Assembly: GCA_018401495.1 (NCBI GenBank)
Contig: JAGYJX010000021.1
Coordinates: forward strand, 277,977-341,976
From: Rhodospirillaceae bacterium
GTDB taxonomy: Bacteria; Pseudomonadota; Alphaproteobacteria; Thalassobaculales; Thalassobaculaceae
Direction: 5' to 3'
DNA length: 64,000 nt
Within the stretch, counting starts at the first letter, position 1. Each line of letters opens with the position of its first letter. Under the pieces are notes generated by a model. That model saw only the letters and a list, made by a program, of their open reading frames with translations. It was not told the DNA's origin and searched no databases. The position numbers and the translations under genes are program-made. Shown in pieces: positions 9,651 through 18,648 of this stretch.

Positions 9651-10826
9651 TCAGTCCTTCACCACCAGCGGCCGCGGGAAATCGCAGAGGCATTCGGCGC
9701 CGGACTCGGTGATCAGGAAGCACTCGGAGATCTCGATTCCGCAATCGTCCAGCATCAAGCCGGGGATCATGTGGAAGGTCATGTTCGGCTGGATCACCGT
9801 GTGGTCGCCGGGGCGCAGGCTCATGGTGTGCTCGCCCCAGTCCGGGGGGTAGGCGAGGCCGACCGAATAGCCGATCCGGCTTTCCTTGATGAAGCCGGAC
9901 TTGGCGAGTTCGCCGCGCCACGCCGCCTCGATCGCCTCGCAGGTGGCGCCCGGGCGCGCCGCCTCGATGGCGGCGGCGATGCCGTCGCAGATCACCCGGC
10001 TGGCATCGGCCAGTTTCTGCGGCGGCTTGCCGAGCGACACCGTCCGCGCCATCGGGCAGTGGTATCGGCGTCGGGCGCCGGCCAGTTCCAGGATCGTCGC
10101 CTCGCCATTCCGGAACGTTTCGTCCGACCAGGTGAGATGCGGGGTCGAGGCGCCGATGCCGGTCGGCAGCATCGGCACGATCGCCGGGTAGTCGCCACCG
10201 ACGCCGGCGGCGCCGCGGATCTGGGTATCGTAGATCGCGGCGACCGCGTCGCACTGGCGAACCCCGGGGCTGACCCTCTCGATGCCGACCGCCATGGCGC
10301 GCTCGACGATCCGGGCGGCCTCGCGCATGTAGGCGATCTCGGCCGGCGACTTGATGCTGCGGCACCAGTTGACGAGGTTGGCGGCGTTCACCGCCCGGCA
10401 GTTCGGCAGGCCCGCCTTCAGGTGCTCATAGGCCATCGGCGAGAAGTAGTAGCTGTCCATCTCCAGGCCGAGGGCGCCGCGGGCAATGCCGCGCCGGCCC
10501 ATCTCCTCGGCCACCCAGTCCATCGGGTGCCGGTCCGCCTGCTGCACATAGTGGTCCGGGTATCCCAGGATGTCGCCGTGGTCCAGGTAGGTGGTCACCT
10601 TGCCGGCGTTGGCGTCCATGCCGCGCACGATCAGCACCGGCTCGTCCAGCGCCGCCGCCACCAGCAGGCACTGCGGGGTGTAGAACGACCAGCCGTCATA
10701 GCCGGTCAGCCAGCCCATGTTGGCGGGCTCCGTGACCACCAGGACGTCGATGCCGGCCGCGTCCATGCGGGCCTTCACGGCGGTGAGGCGGGCTTCGTAC
10801 TCGACCTTCGCAAACGCTGGCTTCAT
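9651..10826 (-). CDS. M24-family aminopeptidase-like protein (DoeA/creatinase type)
   Basis: Pita-bread-fold protein of 391 residues with an N-terminal creatinase domain (residues about 10-145) and an M24 catalytic domain. NMGWLTGYDGWSFYTPQ is characteristic of the ectoine-hydrolase (DoeA) and creatinase branch rather than of prolidases. Canonical metal ligands of aminopeptidase P are not all evident; the expected Asp positions read ATILELAGARRRYH, suggesting a metal-independent hydrolase like creatinase. Next to 5-oxoprolinase genes it may cleave a cyclic or N-acylated amino acid. Ectoine hydrolysis is possible, but no doeB/C/D or ectoine uptake genes are in view. Confidence 0.72.
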   Translation of the reverse strand: MKPAFAKVEYEARLTAVKARMDAAGIDVLVVTEPANMGWLTGYDGWSFYTPQCLLVAAALDEPVLIVRGMDANAGKVTTYLDHGDILGYPDHYVQQADRHPMDWVAEEMGRRGIARGALGLEMDSYYFSPMAYEHLKAGLPNCRAVNAANLVNWCRSIKSPAEIAYMREAARIVERAMAVGIERVSPGVRQCDAVAAIYDTQIRGAAGVGGDYPAIVPMLPTGIGASTPHLTWSDETFRNGEATILELAGARRRYHCPMARTVSLGKPPQKLADASRVICDGIAAAIEAARPGATCEAIEAAWRGELAKSGFIKESRIGYSVGLAYPPDWGEHTMSLRPGDHTVIQPNMTFHMIPGLMLDDCGIEISECFLITESGAECLCDFPRPLVVKD

Positions 10827-10886
10827 CGGACCTCGACTGTTCGGCGTGGCAGGGATCGTGGCCGGGCCGGTGGCAACCGCGATGCC

Positions 10887-11663
10887 TCAGGACAGGTCGA
10901 TGTCGGGGAGCGGCACGGTCGACACGCCGCCCGAACGCAGCCCGTCCCGGACCGCGGTGGCGACCTCGACCGCGGTTGGGCCGTCGCCGTGCACGCAGAT
11001 GCTGTCGACCCGGCACGGGATGCGCTTGCCGCTGGTCGAGACGACCTCCTGGTCCTCGACCATCCGCAGCACACGGGCGACCGCCTCCGCCGGGTCGTGG
11101 ACCATGGCGTTCGGCTTGCTGCGCGGGGTCAGGTTGCCGTCGTCGGCGTAGGTGCGGTCGGCGAACACTTCGGCGGCGTGCGGAAGGCCGGCCTTGCGGG
11201 CGGCGGTCAGCAGTTCCGACGCGATCGGCACCAGGAAGATGAGGGTCGGATCGACCGCCTTGATGCCGCGGGCGATCGCCATCGCGAGGTCCAGGTCGAC
11301 CGCTGCCATGTTGCTGAGCGCGCCGTGGATCTTGACGTGGGTGACACTGGTGCCGTTGGCGGCCGCCATGCCCTGCAGCGCGCCGATCTGGTAGATCACC
11401 ATCCGCTCGACATCGCCGGCCGGCATCGGGATCGCCCGCCGCCCGAAGCCCCAGAGGTCGTTGAAGCCGGGATGGGCCCCGATCGATACGCCCTTGGCCT
11501 TGGCCTGCTTGCACACCCGGTCCATGACGTTCGGGTCGCCGGCGTGGAATCCGCAGGCGACGTTGGCGGAGTTGATGATGTCGAGCAGGGCGGTGTCGTT
11601 GCCGATGTCGTAGGCGCCGAAGCCTTCGCCCATGTCCGAGTTGAGATTGACCTTGCGTGCCAT
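10887..11663 (-). CDS. pxpA: 5-oxoprolinase subunit A (LamB/YcsF family)
   Basis: PxpA, 258 residues, the component of the three-part ATP-dependent 5-oxoprolinase that opens the ring of 5-oxo-L-proline to glutamate. Typical features are the N-terminal VNLNSDMGEGFGAYDIG, ANVACGFHAGDP near residue 34, IGAHPGFNDLWGFGRR near 56 and SICVHGDGP near 220. It is transcribed divergently from pxpB-pxpC across an 80-base gap, unlike the common single-operon pxpBCA order. Confidence 0.93.
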   Translation of the reverse strand: MARKVNLNSDMGEGFGAYDIGNDTALLDIINSANVACGFHAGDPNVMDRVCKQAKAKGVSIGAHPGFNDLWGFGRRAIPMPAGDVERMVIYQIGALQGMAAANGTSVTHVKIHGALSNMAAVDLDLAMAIARGIKAVDPTLIFLVPIASELLTAARKAGLPHAAEVFADRTYADDGNLTPRSKPNAMVHDPAEAVARVLRMVEDQEVVSTSGKRIPCRVDSICVHGDGPTAVEVATAVRDGLRSGGVSTVPLPDIDLS

Positions 11664-11743
11664 GCGTTGCTCAGCCTAGGGAACGTGGAACCTGCGCCGC
11701 GCCGCGGCCAGAACAGTTAACACCCAACCAACGGCCGAGGTCC

Positions 11744-12499
11744 ATGACCGAGGACCATTCCAATTTCCTCGCTCCCCCGCGATTCCTGTCGGCCGGCGAC
11801 ACCGCGCTGGTGGTCGAGTTCGGCGAGACCGTCGACCGCGAGGTCAACCATCGGGTCATGCGCCTCGGCGAGGCGGCGCGCGCGGCGACGATCGCCGGGC
11901 TGGTCGATCTCGTGCCGACGTTTCGCTCGCTCATGGTCCACTACGACCCGACCGTCACCTCGCGGCGCGCCGTCGAGGGCCGCTTGCGGGAGTTGCTGAC
12001 CGAAGCCGGCTCGGCACCGATCGTCGGCCGGCTCTGGGAGTTCCCGGTGCTGTACGGCGAGGAGGCGGGGCCGGACCTGGAGGAGGTCGCCAAGCGCACC
12101 GGCCTCTCGCCCGAACGGGTTGTCGAGCTGCACGCCGGAACCGAATACGAGGCCTACATGATGGGCTTCATGCCGGGCCTGGCCTATCTCGGGATCATCC
12201 CGAAGGAACTCGAGCTGCCGCGCCGGAACGAGCCGCGGGTCCGGGTGCCGGCCGGGTCGGTGGCGATCGCCATCAACCTCACCAACGTCTACTCGCTGGA
12301 GTCTCCGGGTGGCTGGCATCTGCTGGGGCGCACGCCGGTCGACCTGTTCGACCTGCACCGCGACCCGCAGGCGCTGCTGACCGCCGGCGACCGGGTGCGG
12401 TTCCGACCGGTCGGCCGCGACGTCTACGACGAGTTGAAGGCGCGCATGGCGGCCGGCGACACGCGCTTCGACCCGGTGCCCCAGGAGGGCGAGCCATGA
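11744..12499 (+). CDS. pxpB: 5-oxoprolinase subunit B (KipI family)
   Basis: PxpB, 251 residues (carboxyltransferase domain 1). Signature segments are SAGDTALVVEFG near residue 17, FMPGLAYLG near 145, and SVAIAINLTNVYSLESPGGW, followed by the family-typical LLGRTP. The ATG at 11744 (MTEDHSNFL) is chosen over an upstream in-frame ATG because the added segment is unconserved. It overlaps pxpC by four bases. Confidence 0.93.
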   Translation: MTEDHSNFLAPPRFLSAGDTALVVEFGETVDREVNHRVMRLGEAARAATIAGLVDLVPTFRSLMVHYDPTVTSRRAVEGRLRELLTEAGSAPIVGRLWEFPVLYGEEAGPDLEEVAKRTGLSPERVVELHAGTEYEAYMMGFMPGLAYLGIIPKELELPRRNEPRVRVPAGSVAIAINLTNVYSLESPGGWHLLGRTPVDLFDLHRDPQALLTAGDRVRFRPVGRDVYDELKARMAAGDTRFDPVPQEGEP

Positions 12500-13530
12500 G
12501 CGGCCTGCGCGTGGTGTCGGCCGGCTTCGCGCCGACCCTCCAGGATTTCGGGCGGCCTCACGTCCAGCACATCGGGGTGCCACCGTCGGGAGCGCTGGAC
12601 CCCGTGGCGCTGCGGATTGCCAACGCCCTGGTCGGCAACCCGCCGGAGACCGCGGCCATCGAGCTGCGGGTGATGGGTCCGACCGTCGAGGTCGAGGCGG
12701 AAGCGGTCCGGCTGGCCCTGGTCGGGACCGGATCGCCGGTGGAGATCCTCGGCGAGCGCCGGGTGGAGGCACCCTCCCACCAGTCGATCCGGCTGACGCG
12801 CGGCCGGCGACTGCGGGTCGGCGGGCTGTCCGACACCGGCGTCGCCTATCTGGCGGTCGAGGGCGGGTTCGCGGTGGAGCCGGTCTACGGCAGCCTGTCC
12901 ACCTACACCCGGGCGCGCATCGGTGGCCTCGACGGGCGGGCGCTGCGCGACGGCGACCTCCTCGCGCTCCGCCAGCCGGCGGCGGCCGAGCGGGCGGAGC
13001 AACGCTGCGCGGACCGCTCCTGGTGGTCAGACGGCGACCCGGTGCGGGTGGTGCTCGGCCCGCAGGAGGACTACTTCACCGCTGACAGCCTGGCAGCCTT
13101 CTTCGGTGGCGAGTACCGCATCACCCGCGAGGCCGACAGGATGGGCGTGCGCCTCGACGGCCCGGTCCTGCAGCACGCCCGTGGCCACGACATCGTTTCC
13201 GACGGGATCGCCACCGGCGCGATCCAGGTGCCGGGCAACGGCCGGCCCATCGTGCTGCTGGCCGACCACCAGACCACCGGCGGCTACCCCAAGCTCGGAA
13301 CGGTCATCTCGGCCGACGTGCCCCGGATCGGACGGATGCGGCCGGGCGACGCCCTGCGGTTCGCCGAGGTGTCGATCGACGACGCCGAGACCGCGCGCCG
13401 GGCGCTGGAGGATCGGATCGCCCGCACGATCGAGCGGTTCGGCCCGGCCGAGCCCTGGCTGGACGAGGAGGCCCTGTACCGCCGCAACCTGATCAGCGGC
13501 TTCGTGGAGTCGACGGAAGCGGTGCCCTGA
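12496..13530 (+). CDS. pxpC: 5-oxoprolinase subunit C (KipA family)
   Basis: PxpC, 344 residues (carboxyltransferase domain 2, biotin-dependent carboxylase-like). It starts on an ATGA overlap with pxpB. Features are PTLQDFGRPHVQHIGVPPSG near residue 14, the LGPQEDYF strand near 183, SDGIATGAIQVPGNGRPIVL near 235 and DHQTTGGYPKLGTVI near 255. With PxpA and PxpB it forms the ATP-dependent 5-oxoproline hydrolase that recycles this damage product. Confidence 0.93.
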   Translation: MSGLRVVSAGFAPTLQDFGRPHVQHIGVPPSGALDPVALRIANALVGNPPETAAIELRVMGPTVEVEAEAVRLALVGTGSPVEILGERRVEAPSHQSIRLTRGRRLRVGGLSDTGVAYLAVEGGFAVEPVYGSLSTYTRARIGGLDGRALRDGDLLALRQPAAAERAEQRCADRSWWSDGDPVRVVLGPQEDYFTADSLAAFFGGEYRITREADRMGVRLDGPVLQHARGHDIVSDGIATGAIQVPGNGRPIVLLADHQTTGGYPKLGTVISADVPRIGRMRPGDALRFAEVSIDDAETARRALEDRIARTIERFGPAEPWLDEEALYRRNLISGFVESTEAVP

Positions 13531-13545
13531 GCGGCGGGTTGGCGG

Positions 13546-13722
13546 TCAGAACTTCTGACGGAGCCGCCGCACGACCAGAAACCCTGCGACCGCAACGGCC
13601 GCGGCCGCGATGAGCAGGAACAGCACCAGCACGCCAGCCGCGCCGAGGATGGCACCCAGCGTGTCCCAGAACCCGATCTGCGCCACGAGGATGGCCAGGA
13701 GAAGGATCAAGAGTATCGGCAT
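13546..13722 (-). CDS. Small hydrophobic two-helix membrane protein
   Basis: A 58-residue open frame from ATG 13722 to TGA 13546. It begins MPILLILLLAILVAQIGFWD, has a short turn (DTLGAILGAAG) and a second hydrophobic helix (VLVLFLLIAAAAVAVAGFLVV) ending in VRRLRQKF. The positive C-terminal end predicts it lies in the cytoplasm. It is clear coding material in an otherwise empty 295-base gap, but I do not recognise the family. Confidence 0.6.
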   Translation of the reverse strand: MPILLILLLAILVAQIGFWDTLGAILGAAGVLVLFLLIAAAAVAVAGFLVVRRLRQKF

Positions 13723-13825
13723 CGGTCGATTTCAGTCCTGCGTTCCGTGTTGAAGCGACAACACCTCACGGCCGCCCCAGTTGCGCAGGGGCGTCAGCGT
13801 GACTGCAGGCTCTGTACCTTCTCGA

Positions 13826-14854
13826 CTACGTCGTGACGTAGCGCCAAGCCCCGTCGTCGCCCAGGTGGCGGCTGAGCCGGCCCTGGTCGATCAGCAGGTT
13901 GAGGTGGGCCAGCGACTCGCCGACCGCGAACCGGGTCTGGTGAGTGTCCATCTTGCGCTGGAACATGGCGTTCATCACGTCGATCGCCGTCGATGGCACC
14001 TGGCAGACCTGGGCGGCCAGGTCGAGGCGCCGGTCGTGGTGTTCGGTCAGGTCGAGTGCGCGCGGCTTGAGGCCACGGTAGGGCCGGTCGTGCGACGGCA
14101 GTACCAGGGTCTGGTCGGCGATCGGGTCGAGCGAGTCCAGGAACCGCAGGTAGTCCTGCAGCGGGTTGCCGTCCGGCTCGTTCCACCAGACCGAGATGTT
14201 CGGGGAGATCCGCGGCAGCAGGAAGTCGCCGCCGATCATCAGTTCGGCCTCCGGGCAGTACAGGCAGGCGTGCTCGGGCGAGTGTCCCGAGCCGATCATG
14301 ACCATCCAGCGCCGCCCGCCGATCTCCAGCACGGTGTCGGCGGCCAGGCGGTTGAAGGTCAGCGGGATCGGCGACACCATGCGGCGGTAGGAATTGCCGA
14401 GAACCCGCATGTCGGCGACGTCGGTCGCGCCGAGTCCGGTGCGGCGGTAGAACGCCACGATCCCGTCGAGCAGCTCCTCGGTGTCGTCCAGCCGGATGGC
14501 CCGGGCCGACAGCCATTCCGAGCGGGTCATCCAGAGCGGCGCTCCGGTGCGCTCCAGCAGCCAGCCGGCGCTGCCCATGTGGTCGGGGTGGTAGTGCGTC
14601 ACCAGGACCTGGGTGATCGGCCGGCCGTCGAGGCCGTTCGCCAGGATCGGCTCCCAAAGCTGGCGCGTGGTCTCGTCGCCGAGGCCACAGTCGATCAGCA
14701 CCCAGCCGTCGCCGTCATCGATGAGGTACAGGTTCACGTGGTTGAGGGCGAACGGCAGGGGCATCCGCACCCAGCGCACGCCGTCGGCCACCGTCATCAC
14801 CGTACCCGGTTCCGGCAGCACGTCCCCGAGGACATATTCGATCGAGTTGGTCAT
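13826..14854 (-). CDS. Metallo-beta-lactamase-fold hydrolase
   Basis: MBL-fold protein of 342 residues with the complete metal motif THYHPDHMGSAGWL near residue 79, then GSGHSPEHACLY (third His) and IGGDFLLP (bridging Asp). The C-terminal part with MFQRKMDTHQTRFAVGE and LAHLNLL is the winged extension seen in lactonase- or thioesterase-like MBL proteins. The ATG at 14854 (MTNSIEYVLGD) is preferred to the upstream start at 14890. It lies directly after phnE2 on the same strand with a 72-base gap; a role in phosphonate use is possible but it is not PhnP (the PhnP signature is absent). Confidence 0.8.
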   Translation of the reverse strand: MTNSIEYVLGDVLPEPGTVMTVADGVRWVRMPLPFALNHVNLYLIDDGDGWVLIDCGLGDETTRQLWEPILANGLDGRPITQVLVTHYHPDHMGSAGWLLERTGAPLWMTRSEWLSARAIRLDDTEELLDGIVAFYRRTGLGATDVADMRVLGNSYRRMVSPIPLTFNRLAADTVLEIGGRRWMVMIGSGHSPEHACLYCPEAELMIGGDFLLPRISPNISVWWNEPDGNPLQDYLRFLDSLDPIADQTLVLPSHDRPYRGLKPRALDLTEHHDRRLDLAAQVCQVPSTAIDVMNAMFQRKMDTHQTRFAVGESLAHLNLLIDQGRLSRHLGDDGAWRYVTT

Positions 14855-14926
14855 GGGCGGCGACCTTAAACGCTTCGTTCGGCCTTGCAAGTCTTTGCGC
14901 CGCCCGGTTTCCGTTCGTTTTCGGCC

Positions 14927-15790
14927 TCAGGGACGGGGATCCTGGCGGCCGATGATGCGCACCCGCAAGTTACGCGAGATGATGTCGATCACGTAGACGG
15001 TCGCCAGGATCATCAGGACGATGAACATGACCTCGTCCCAGTTGTTCACGCGGATCCGATCGGACAGCTGCTGCCCGATGCCGCCGGCGCCGACCACGCC
15101 CAGGATGGTGGCCGACCGGGTGTTGGATTCGAAGAAGTAGAGCGTGTTCGACAGGATCACCGGCAGAACCTGCGGCAGAATGCCGAACCGCATGGTCTGC
15201 ACGCGGCCGGCGCCGGTGGCGCGCACGCCCTCGATCTGGCGACGGTCGACGTTCTCGATCGCCTCGGCAAACAGCTTCGACAGCACCCCGACATCGGCGA
15301 CCGCGATCGCCAGGATGCCGGCGAACGGCCCGAGGCCGACGACGTTCACGAAGATCAGCGCCCAGATCAGGGTGTCGATCCCGCGAATGCCGTCGAGGGT
15401 GCGCCGCAGGCTGAAATGGAACAGCCAGTTCGGGATCACGTTCTTGGCGCCGAGAAACCCGACCGGCACCGCGATCACGAAGGCCAGCAGGGTTCCGAAG
15501 AACGCCATGGCCAGGGTTTCCGCCAGCGCCAGCGAGAACTCCCCGAGCCAGCCGTTGTGGGCCGGCGGAAACATGAACTGCAGCAGCCAGCCGAGCTTGG
15601 AGGCCCCGGTCACCAGCCGCTCGAGGTCGAAGAACCCGGTCCACCAGAGCGCGAACGCCAGGGCGGCGGCTATCGCGACGATGATCCCGCGGTTGCGGAG
15701 ACGCTGCAGGGGCGGCACCGCGAAGACCTGCGGGTAGGCGGTGCGCGGGTCGATCGGCTGCCCGCTCGGGGCGTGCGTGGCGTCGCTCAT
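14927..15790 (-). CDS. phnE2: Phosphonate ABC transporter permease PhnE (second copy)
   Basis: Inner-membrane permease of 287 residues. The EAA-type loop reads AIENVDRRQIEGVRATGAGRV and the C-terminal GVVGAGGIGQQL is a PhnE hallmark. About six membrane segments are seen. It overlaps phnE1 by four bases (ATGA). Two consecutive phnE genes are usual in alphaproteobacterial phn operons and probably form a heterodimer with PhnE1 in the PhnCDE importer. Confidence 0.92.
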   Translation of the reverse strand: MSDATHAPSGQPIDPRTAYPQVFAVPPLQRLRNRGIIVAIAAALAFALWWTGFFDLERLVTGASKLGWLLQFMFPPAHNGWLGEFSLALAETLAMAFFGTLLAFVIAVPVGFLGAKNVIPNWLFHFSLRRTLDGIRGIDTLIWALIFVNVVGLGPFAGILAIAVADVGVLSKLFAEAIENVDRRQIEGVRATGAGRVQTMRFGILPQVLPVILSNTLYFFESNTRSATILGVVGAGGIGQQLSDRIRVNNWDEVMFIVLMILATVYVIDIISRNLRVRIIGRQDPRP

Positions 15791-16668
15791 CGCAGGCTCT
15801 CCTGACCGATCAGGCGGTGTCGCAGTCGCTCGCAGACCAGGTCGATGGCCGAGACCGTCAGGACGATCAGGATCACCAGGGCGCTGATGTCGGCGTAGAT
15901 GAACTGCCGGATCACCAGGTAAAGCTCCTGGCCGATGCCGCCGGCGCCGACGAAGCCGATGATGGCGGCGCTGCGCACGTTGATCTCGAAGCGCAGCAGG
16001 CTGTAGCTCACGAAGTTCGGCAGGACCTGCGGAACGACGCCGTAGCGCACCACCTGGAACCAGTTGCCGCCGACCGCGCGGATGCCCTCGATCGGCTTGG
16101 TGTCGATGTTCTCGTTGACCTCGGAGAACAGCTTGCCGAGCGCGCCGATGGTGTGGATGGCGATCGCCAGCACGCCGGCCAGCGGGCCGATGCCGAACGC
16201 GAACACGAAGATCAGCGCGTACACCAGCTCCGGCACCGCGCGGGCGATCTCCAGCAGGCGCCGGCTCGTGAACACGATCAGACCGCTCTGCACCAGATTG
16301 CGCGACGCCGCGAAGCAGAGCGCGAAGCCGATAGCAGCGCCGATGGTGGTCGCCAGGAACGCGATCACCACCGTGTCGAACAGCATCAGGAGCCAGCGGC
16401 CGAGCCCCCAATACCACTCCCGGGCGTCGGCGATCAGGCCGTCGCCGGTCGCCTTCGGGAGGGTCCGGTCGATGTAGTTGAACAGCCCGCCGATGCCCTC
16501 GACCAGCCGGTCGGGCCGGACTTCGCCGACATGCACCGAGGCGGCGAAGGCGAGGGCGAACAGGCCGCCGAACAGCAGCGTCTGGCGCCGCCTGACGCGC
16601 TCGGCGGCCCTCCTGGTTGCGTTGAAGCGGCTGACCGCCTCGTCCGCGCCGTCGGTCATGCTGGTCAT
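15787..16668 (-). CDS. phnE1: Phosphonate ABC transporter permease PhnE (first copy)
   Basis: Permease of 293 residues, a paralogue of the next gene. It has the loop VNENIDTKPIEGIRAVGGNW and the GFVGAGGIGQEL motif, with a cytoplasmic N-terminus of about 30 charged residues before the first membrane helix (TLLFGGLFALAFAASV). It follows phnD by 85 bases and overlaps phnE2 by four. Confidence 0.92.
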   Translation of the reverse strand: MTSMTDGADEAVSRFNATRRAAERVRRRQTLLFGGLFALAFAASVHVGEVRPDRLVEGIGGLFNYIDRTLPKATGDGLIADAREWYWGLGRWLLMLFDTVVIAFLATTIGAAIGFALCFAASRNLVQSGLIVFTSRRLLEIARAVPELVYALIFVFAFGIGPLAGVLAIAIHTIGALGKLFSEVNENIDTKPIEGIRAVGGNWFQVVRYGVVPQVLPNFVSYSLLRFEINVRSAAIIGFVGAGGIGQELYLVIRQFIYADISALVILIVLTVSAIDLVCERLRHRLIGQESLR

Positions 16669-16753
16669 CGGGATCGGTCCGTGGGTGATTTCGTTTCGCG
16701 CAACGGGCGGCCGCCCGGATGTCTCCGGGCGGCCAACATCCGTTGTCGTGAAC

Positions 16754-17661
16754 TCAGGAGCCGCGACGGGCGCGCTGGTTTTCCTTGATCATCCGCACGA
16801 TCGGCTCGTACTCGGCGTGGGTGACTGCCTTGTAGCCCTTGGCCTTTCCGTCGGTCATGGCCTTCCAGGCGGTCGGGATCGGCGACCGGCATGTCCATGT
16901 AGGCCGCCTTGACCGCCTGCTTGAGCGCCGTCGGCATCGACGACCGGACGGTGATCGGGCTGGACGGCAGCAGCGGCGACTTCCAGATCACCCGGACCGG
17001 AATCCTTGGGGATCATGCCCTTGTCCCACATCCGGCTGAAGTTAGAGCGCTCCTCGCTGTTCCACCATGTGGCGGCGCCGTCGAAGGTGTCGTTCAGGAG
17101 GGCGACGATGCTGTTCTCGTGGCTGCCGGAGAACGCGGTATTGGAGAAGAAGTTCTCGGGGTCGATACCCGCTTCTTTCAGGAAGAAGGCCGGTGCCTGA
17201 AAGCCGGAGGTCGAGTTCGGGTCGGCGAAGGCGAACTTCTTGCCGCGCAGATCCTCGATCTTCTGGTACGGGCTGTCGGTCTTCACGACGACCACGGAAT
17301 GGTAACCGAAGGTGCCGTCGTTGGCGATCTGGCCGGCCAGCGGCTCAACCTCGCCACCGGAGACGATCCAGGCCTGGGCGTAGGCGGCCGGGCCGAGGCC
17401 GGCGACCTGCAGCTTGTCGGCGTTCAGGGCCTCGATCACGCCGGCGTAGTCGGTGGCGTTGCGGAACTCCACCGGCACGCCGAGGGTCTTCTCGAGGTAG
17501 GCGATGACCGGCTTGTAGCGGACGATGCGGTCGGCTTCGTTTTCCGAGGTCACCACGCCCATGGTGAGCTTCGGGTACTTTGTGCGCCAGTCGTCGGCGG
17601 CGGCGGGGGCGGCCGCGCCGATCAGGACGGCGGCGGCGATGAAGGTGCGTCGGTTCAGCAT
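16754..17661 (-). CDS. phnD: Phosphonate-binding periplasmic protein PhnD, frameshifted
   Basis: Periplasmic binding protein of about 300 residues with a signal peptide (MLNRRTFIAAAVLIGAAAPAAA). The PhnD core is intact: GVVTSENEADRIVRYKP, LGVPVEFRNATDYAGVIEAL, GPAAYAQAW, FADPNSTSGFQAP and FSGSHENSIVAL. The frame breaks near 17003 (after GMIPKDS) and again near 16870 (after MPVADP); corrected reading ends in KAMTDGKAKGYKAVTHAEY and a TGA at 16754. Both halves are conserved, so the breaks are probably sequence errors. Confidence 0.88.
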
Positions 17662-17699
17662 GAGGAACTCCCTGGTGGTCGTTTCGGAATGCGCTCGTG

Positions 17700-18518
17700 T
17701 CAAACGGCGGCGCGGCGTGCCGGACGGGACTCCGCCAGGTCGAGACTGGTCGAGGTGATGTCCTCGTCGATCTCGCCGCCGTCGCCTTCGACGCCGTAGA
17801 TCGCGCGCACGGTGTCCGGCGACAGCGCCGTCGGGTCGCCGTCGAACACCACCCGGCCGTTCGCCATGCCGACCACCCGGTCGCAGTAGCGCCGGGCGGT
17901 ATCGAGCGTGTGCAGGTTGCAGAGCACGGTGATCCCGTCCTCGCGGTTGATGGTGCGCAAGGCGTCCATGACGATGGCGGCGTTGCGCGGGTCGAGCGAG
18001 GCGATCGGTTCGTCGGCGAGCAAGATCGTCGGTTCCTGCATCAGTGCCCGGGCGATCGCGACACGCTGCATCTGACCGCCGGACAATGTCTCGGCGCGCT
18101 GCAAAGCCTGGCCGGCCATGTCGAGCCGGTGCAGGGCCCGCACCGCGAAGGCGCGCTCCTCGTCGGAGAACCGCTTGAACAGCGAGGGGATCGTGGCGTG
18201 CTGGTTGAGCCGGCCGAGCAGCACGTTGGTGATGACGTCGAGGCGCGGCACCAGGTTGAACTGCTGGAAGATCATCGCGCAACGCGCGCGCCACGCCAGC
18301 AGCGCGGCTCCCTTCAGCGCGACCACGTCGACGCCGCCGACGACGATGCTTCCCGCGGTCGGCTCGACCAGCCGGTTGATCAGCCGCAACAGCGTCGACT
18401 TGCCCGCTCCGGACCGTCCGATCACGCCGACCATCTGGCCGTCTCGGATCTTCAGGGACACGCGATCGACGGCCGCCACGGCCCCGAAGCGTTTCTCCAG
18501 GTCGGTGATCTCGAGCAT
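17700..18518 (-). CDS. phnC: Phosphonate ABC transporter ATPase PhnC
   Basis: ABC ATPase of 272 residues. Walker A is GRSGAGKSTLL near residue 33, Q-loop MIFQQFNLV, signature LSGGQMQRVAIARAL and Walker B ILLADEPIASLDP. FQQFNLVPRLDVITNVLLGR is typical of PhnC. The start is the ATG at 18518 (MLEITDLEK); an in-frame ATG five codons upstream is also possible. It energises PhnD-PhnE1-PhnE2. Confidence 0.93.
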   Translation of the reverse strand: MLEITDLEKRFGAVAAVDRVSLKIRDGQMVGVIGRSGAGKSTLLRLINRLVEPTAGSIVVGGVDVVALKGAALLAWRARCAMIFQQFNLVPRLDVITNVLLGRLNQHATIPSLFKRFSDEERAFAVRALHRLDMAGQALQRAETLSGGQMQRVAIARALMQEPTILLADEPIASLDPRNAAIVMDALRTINREDGITVLCNLHTLDTARRYCDRVVGMANGRVVFDGDPTALSPDTVRAIYGVEGDGGEIDEDITSTSLDLAESRPARRAAV

Positions 18519-18648
18519 TGTGGTTTCCCGCATTGCCGGGCGCGCGACCATCGGTCGGGCCGATCCACGGGATCGGCGGCTGCGCACTCATTGCTCAGGA
18601 GAGCAATACCGGGGCTTGGCAAAGCGTCGGTGACGGTCGGGTGAAGTT

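Noticed and set aside
7781..9712. A 643-residue open frame antisense to typA
   Set aside because: typA is unmistakable over the same span, and the antisense product lacks any motif.
13826..14854. phnP (cyclic phosphate phosphodiesterase) for the MBL gene after phnE2
   Set aside because: It has the general HxHxDH motif but a longer C-terminal extension and none of the PhnP-specific segments I would expect.
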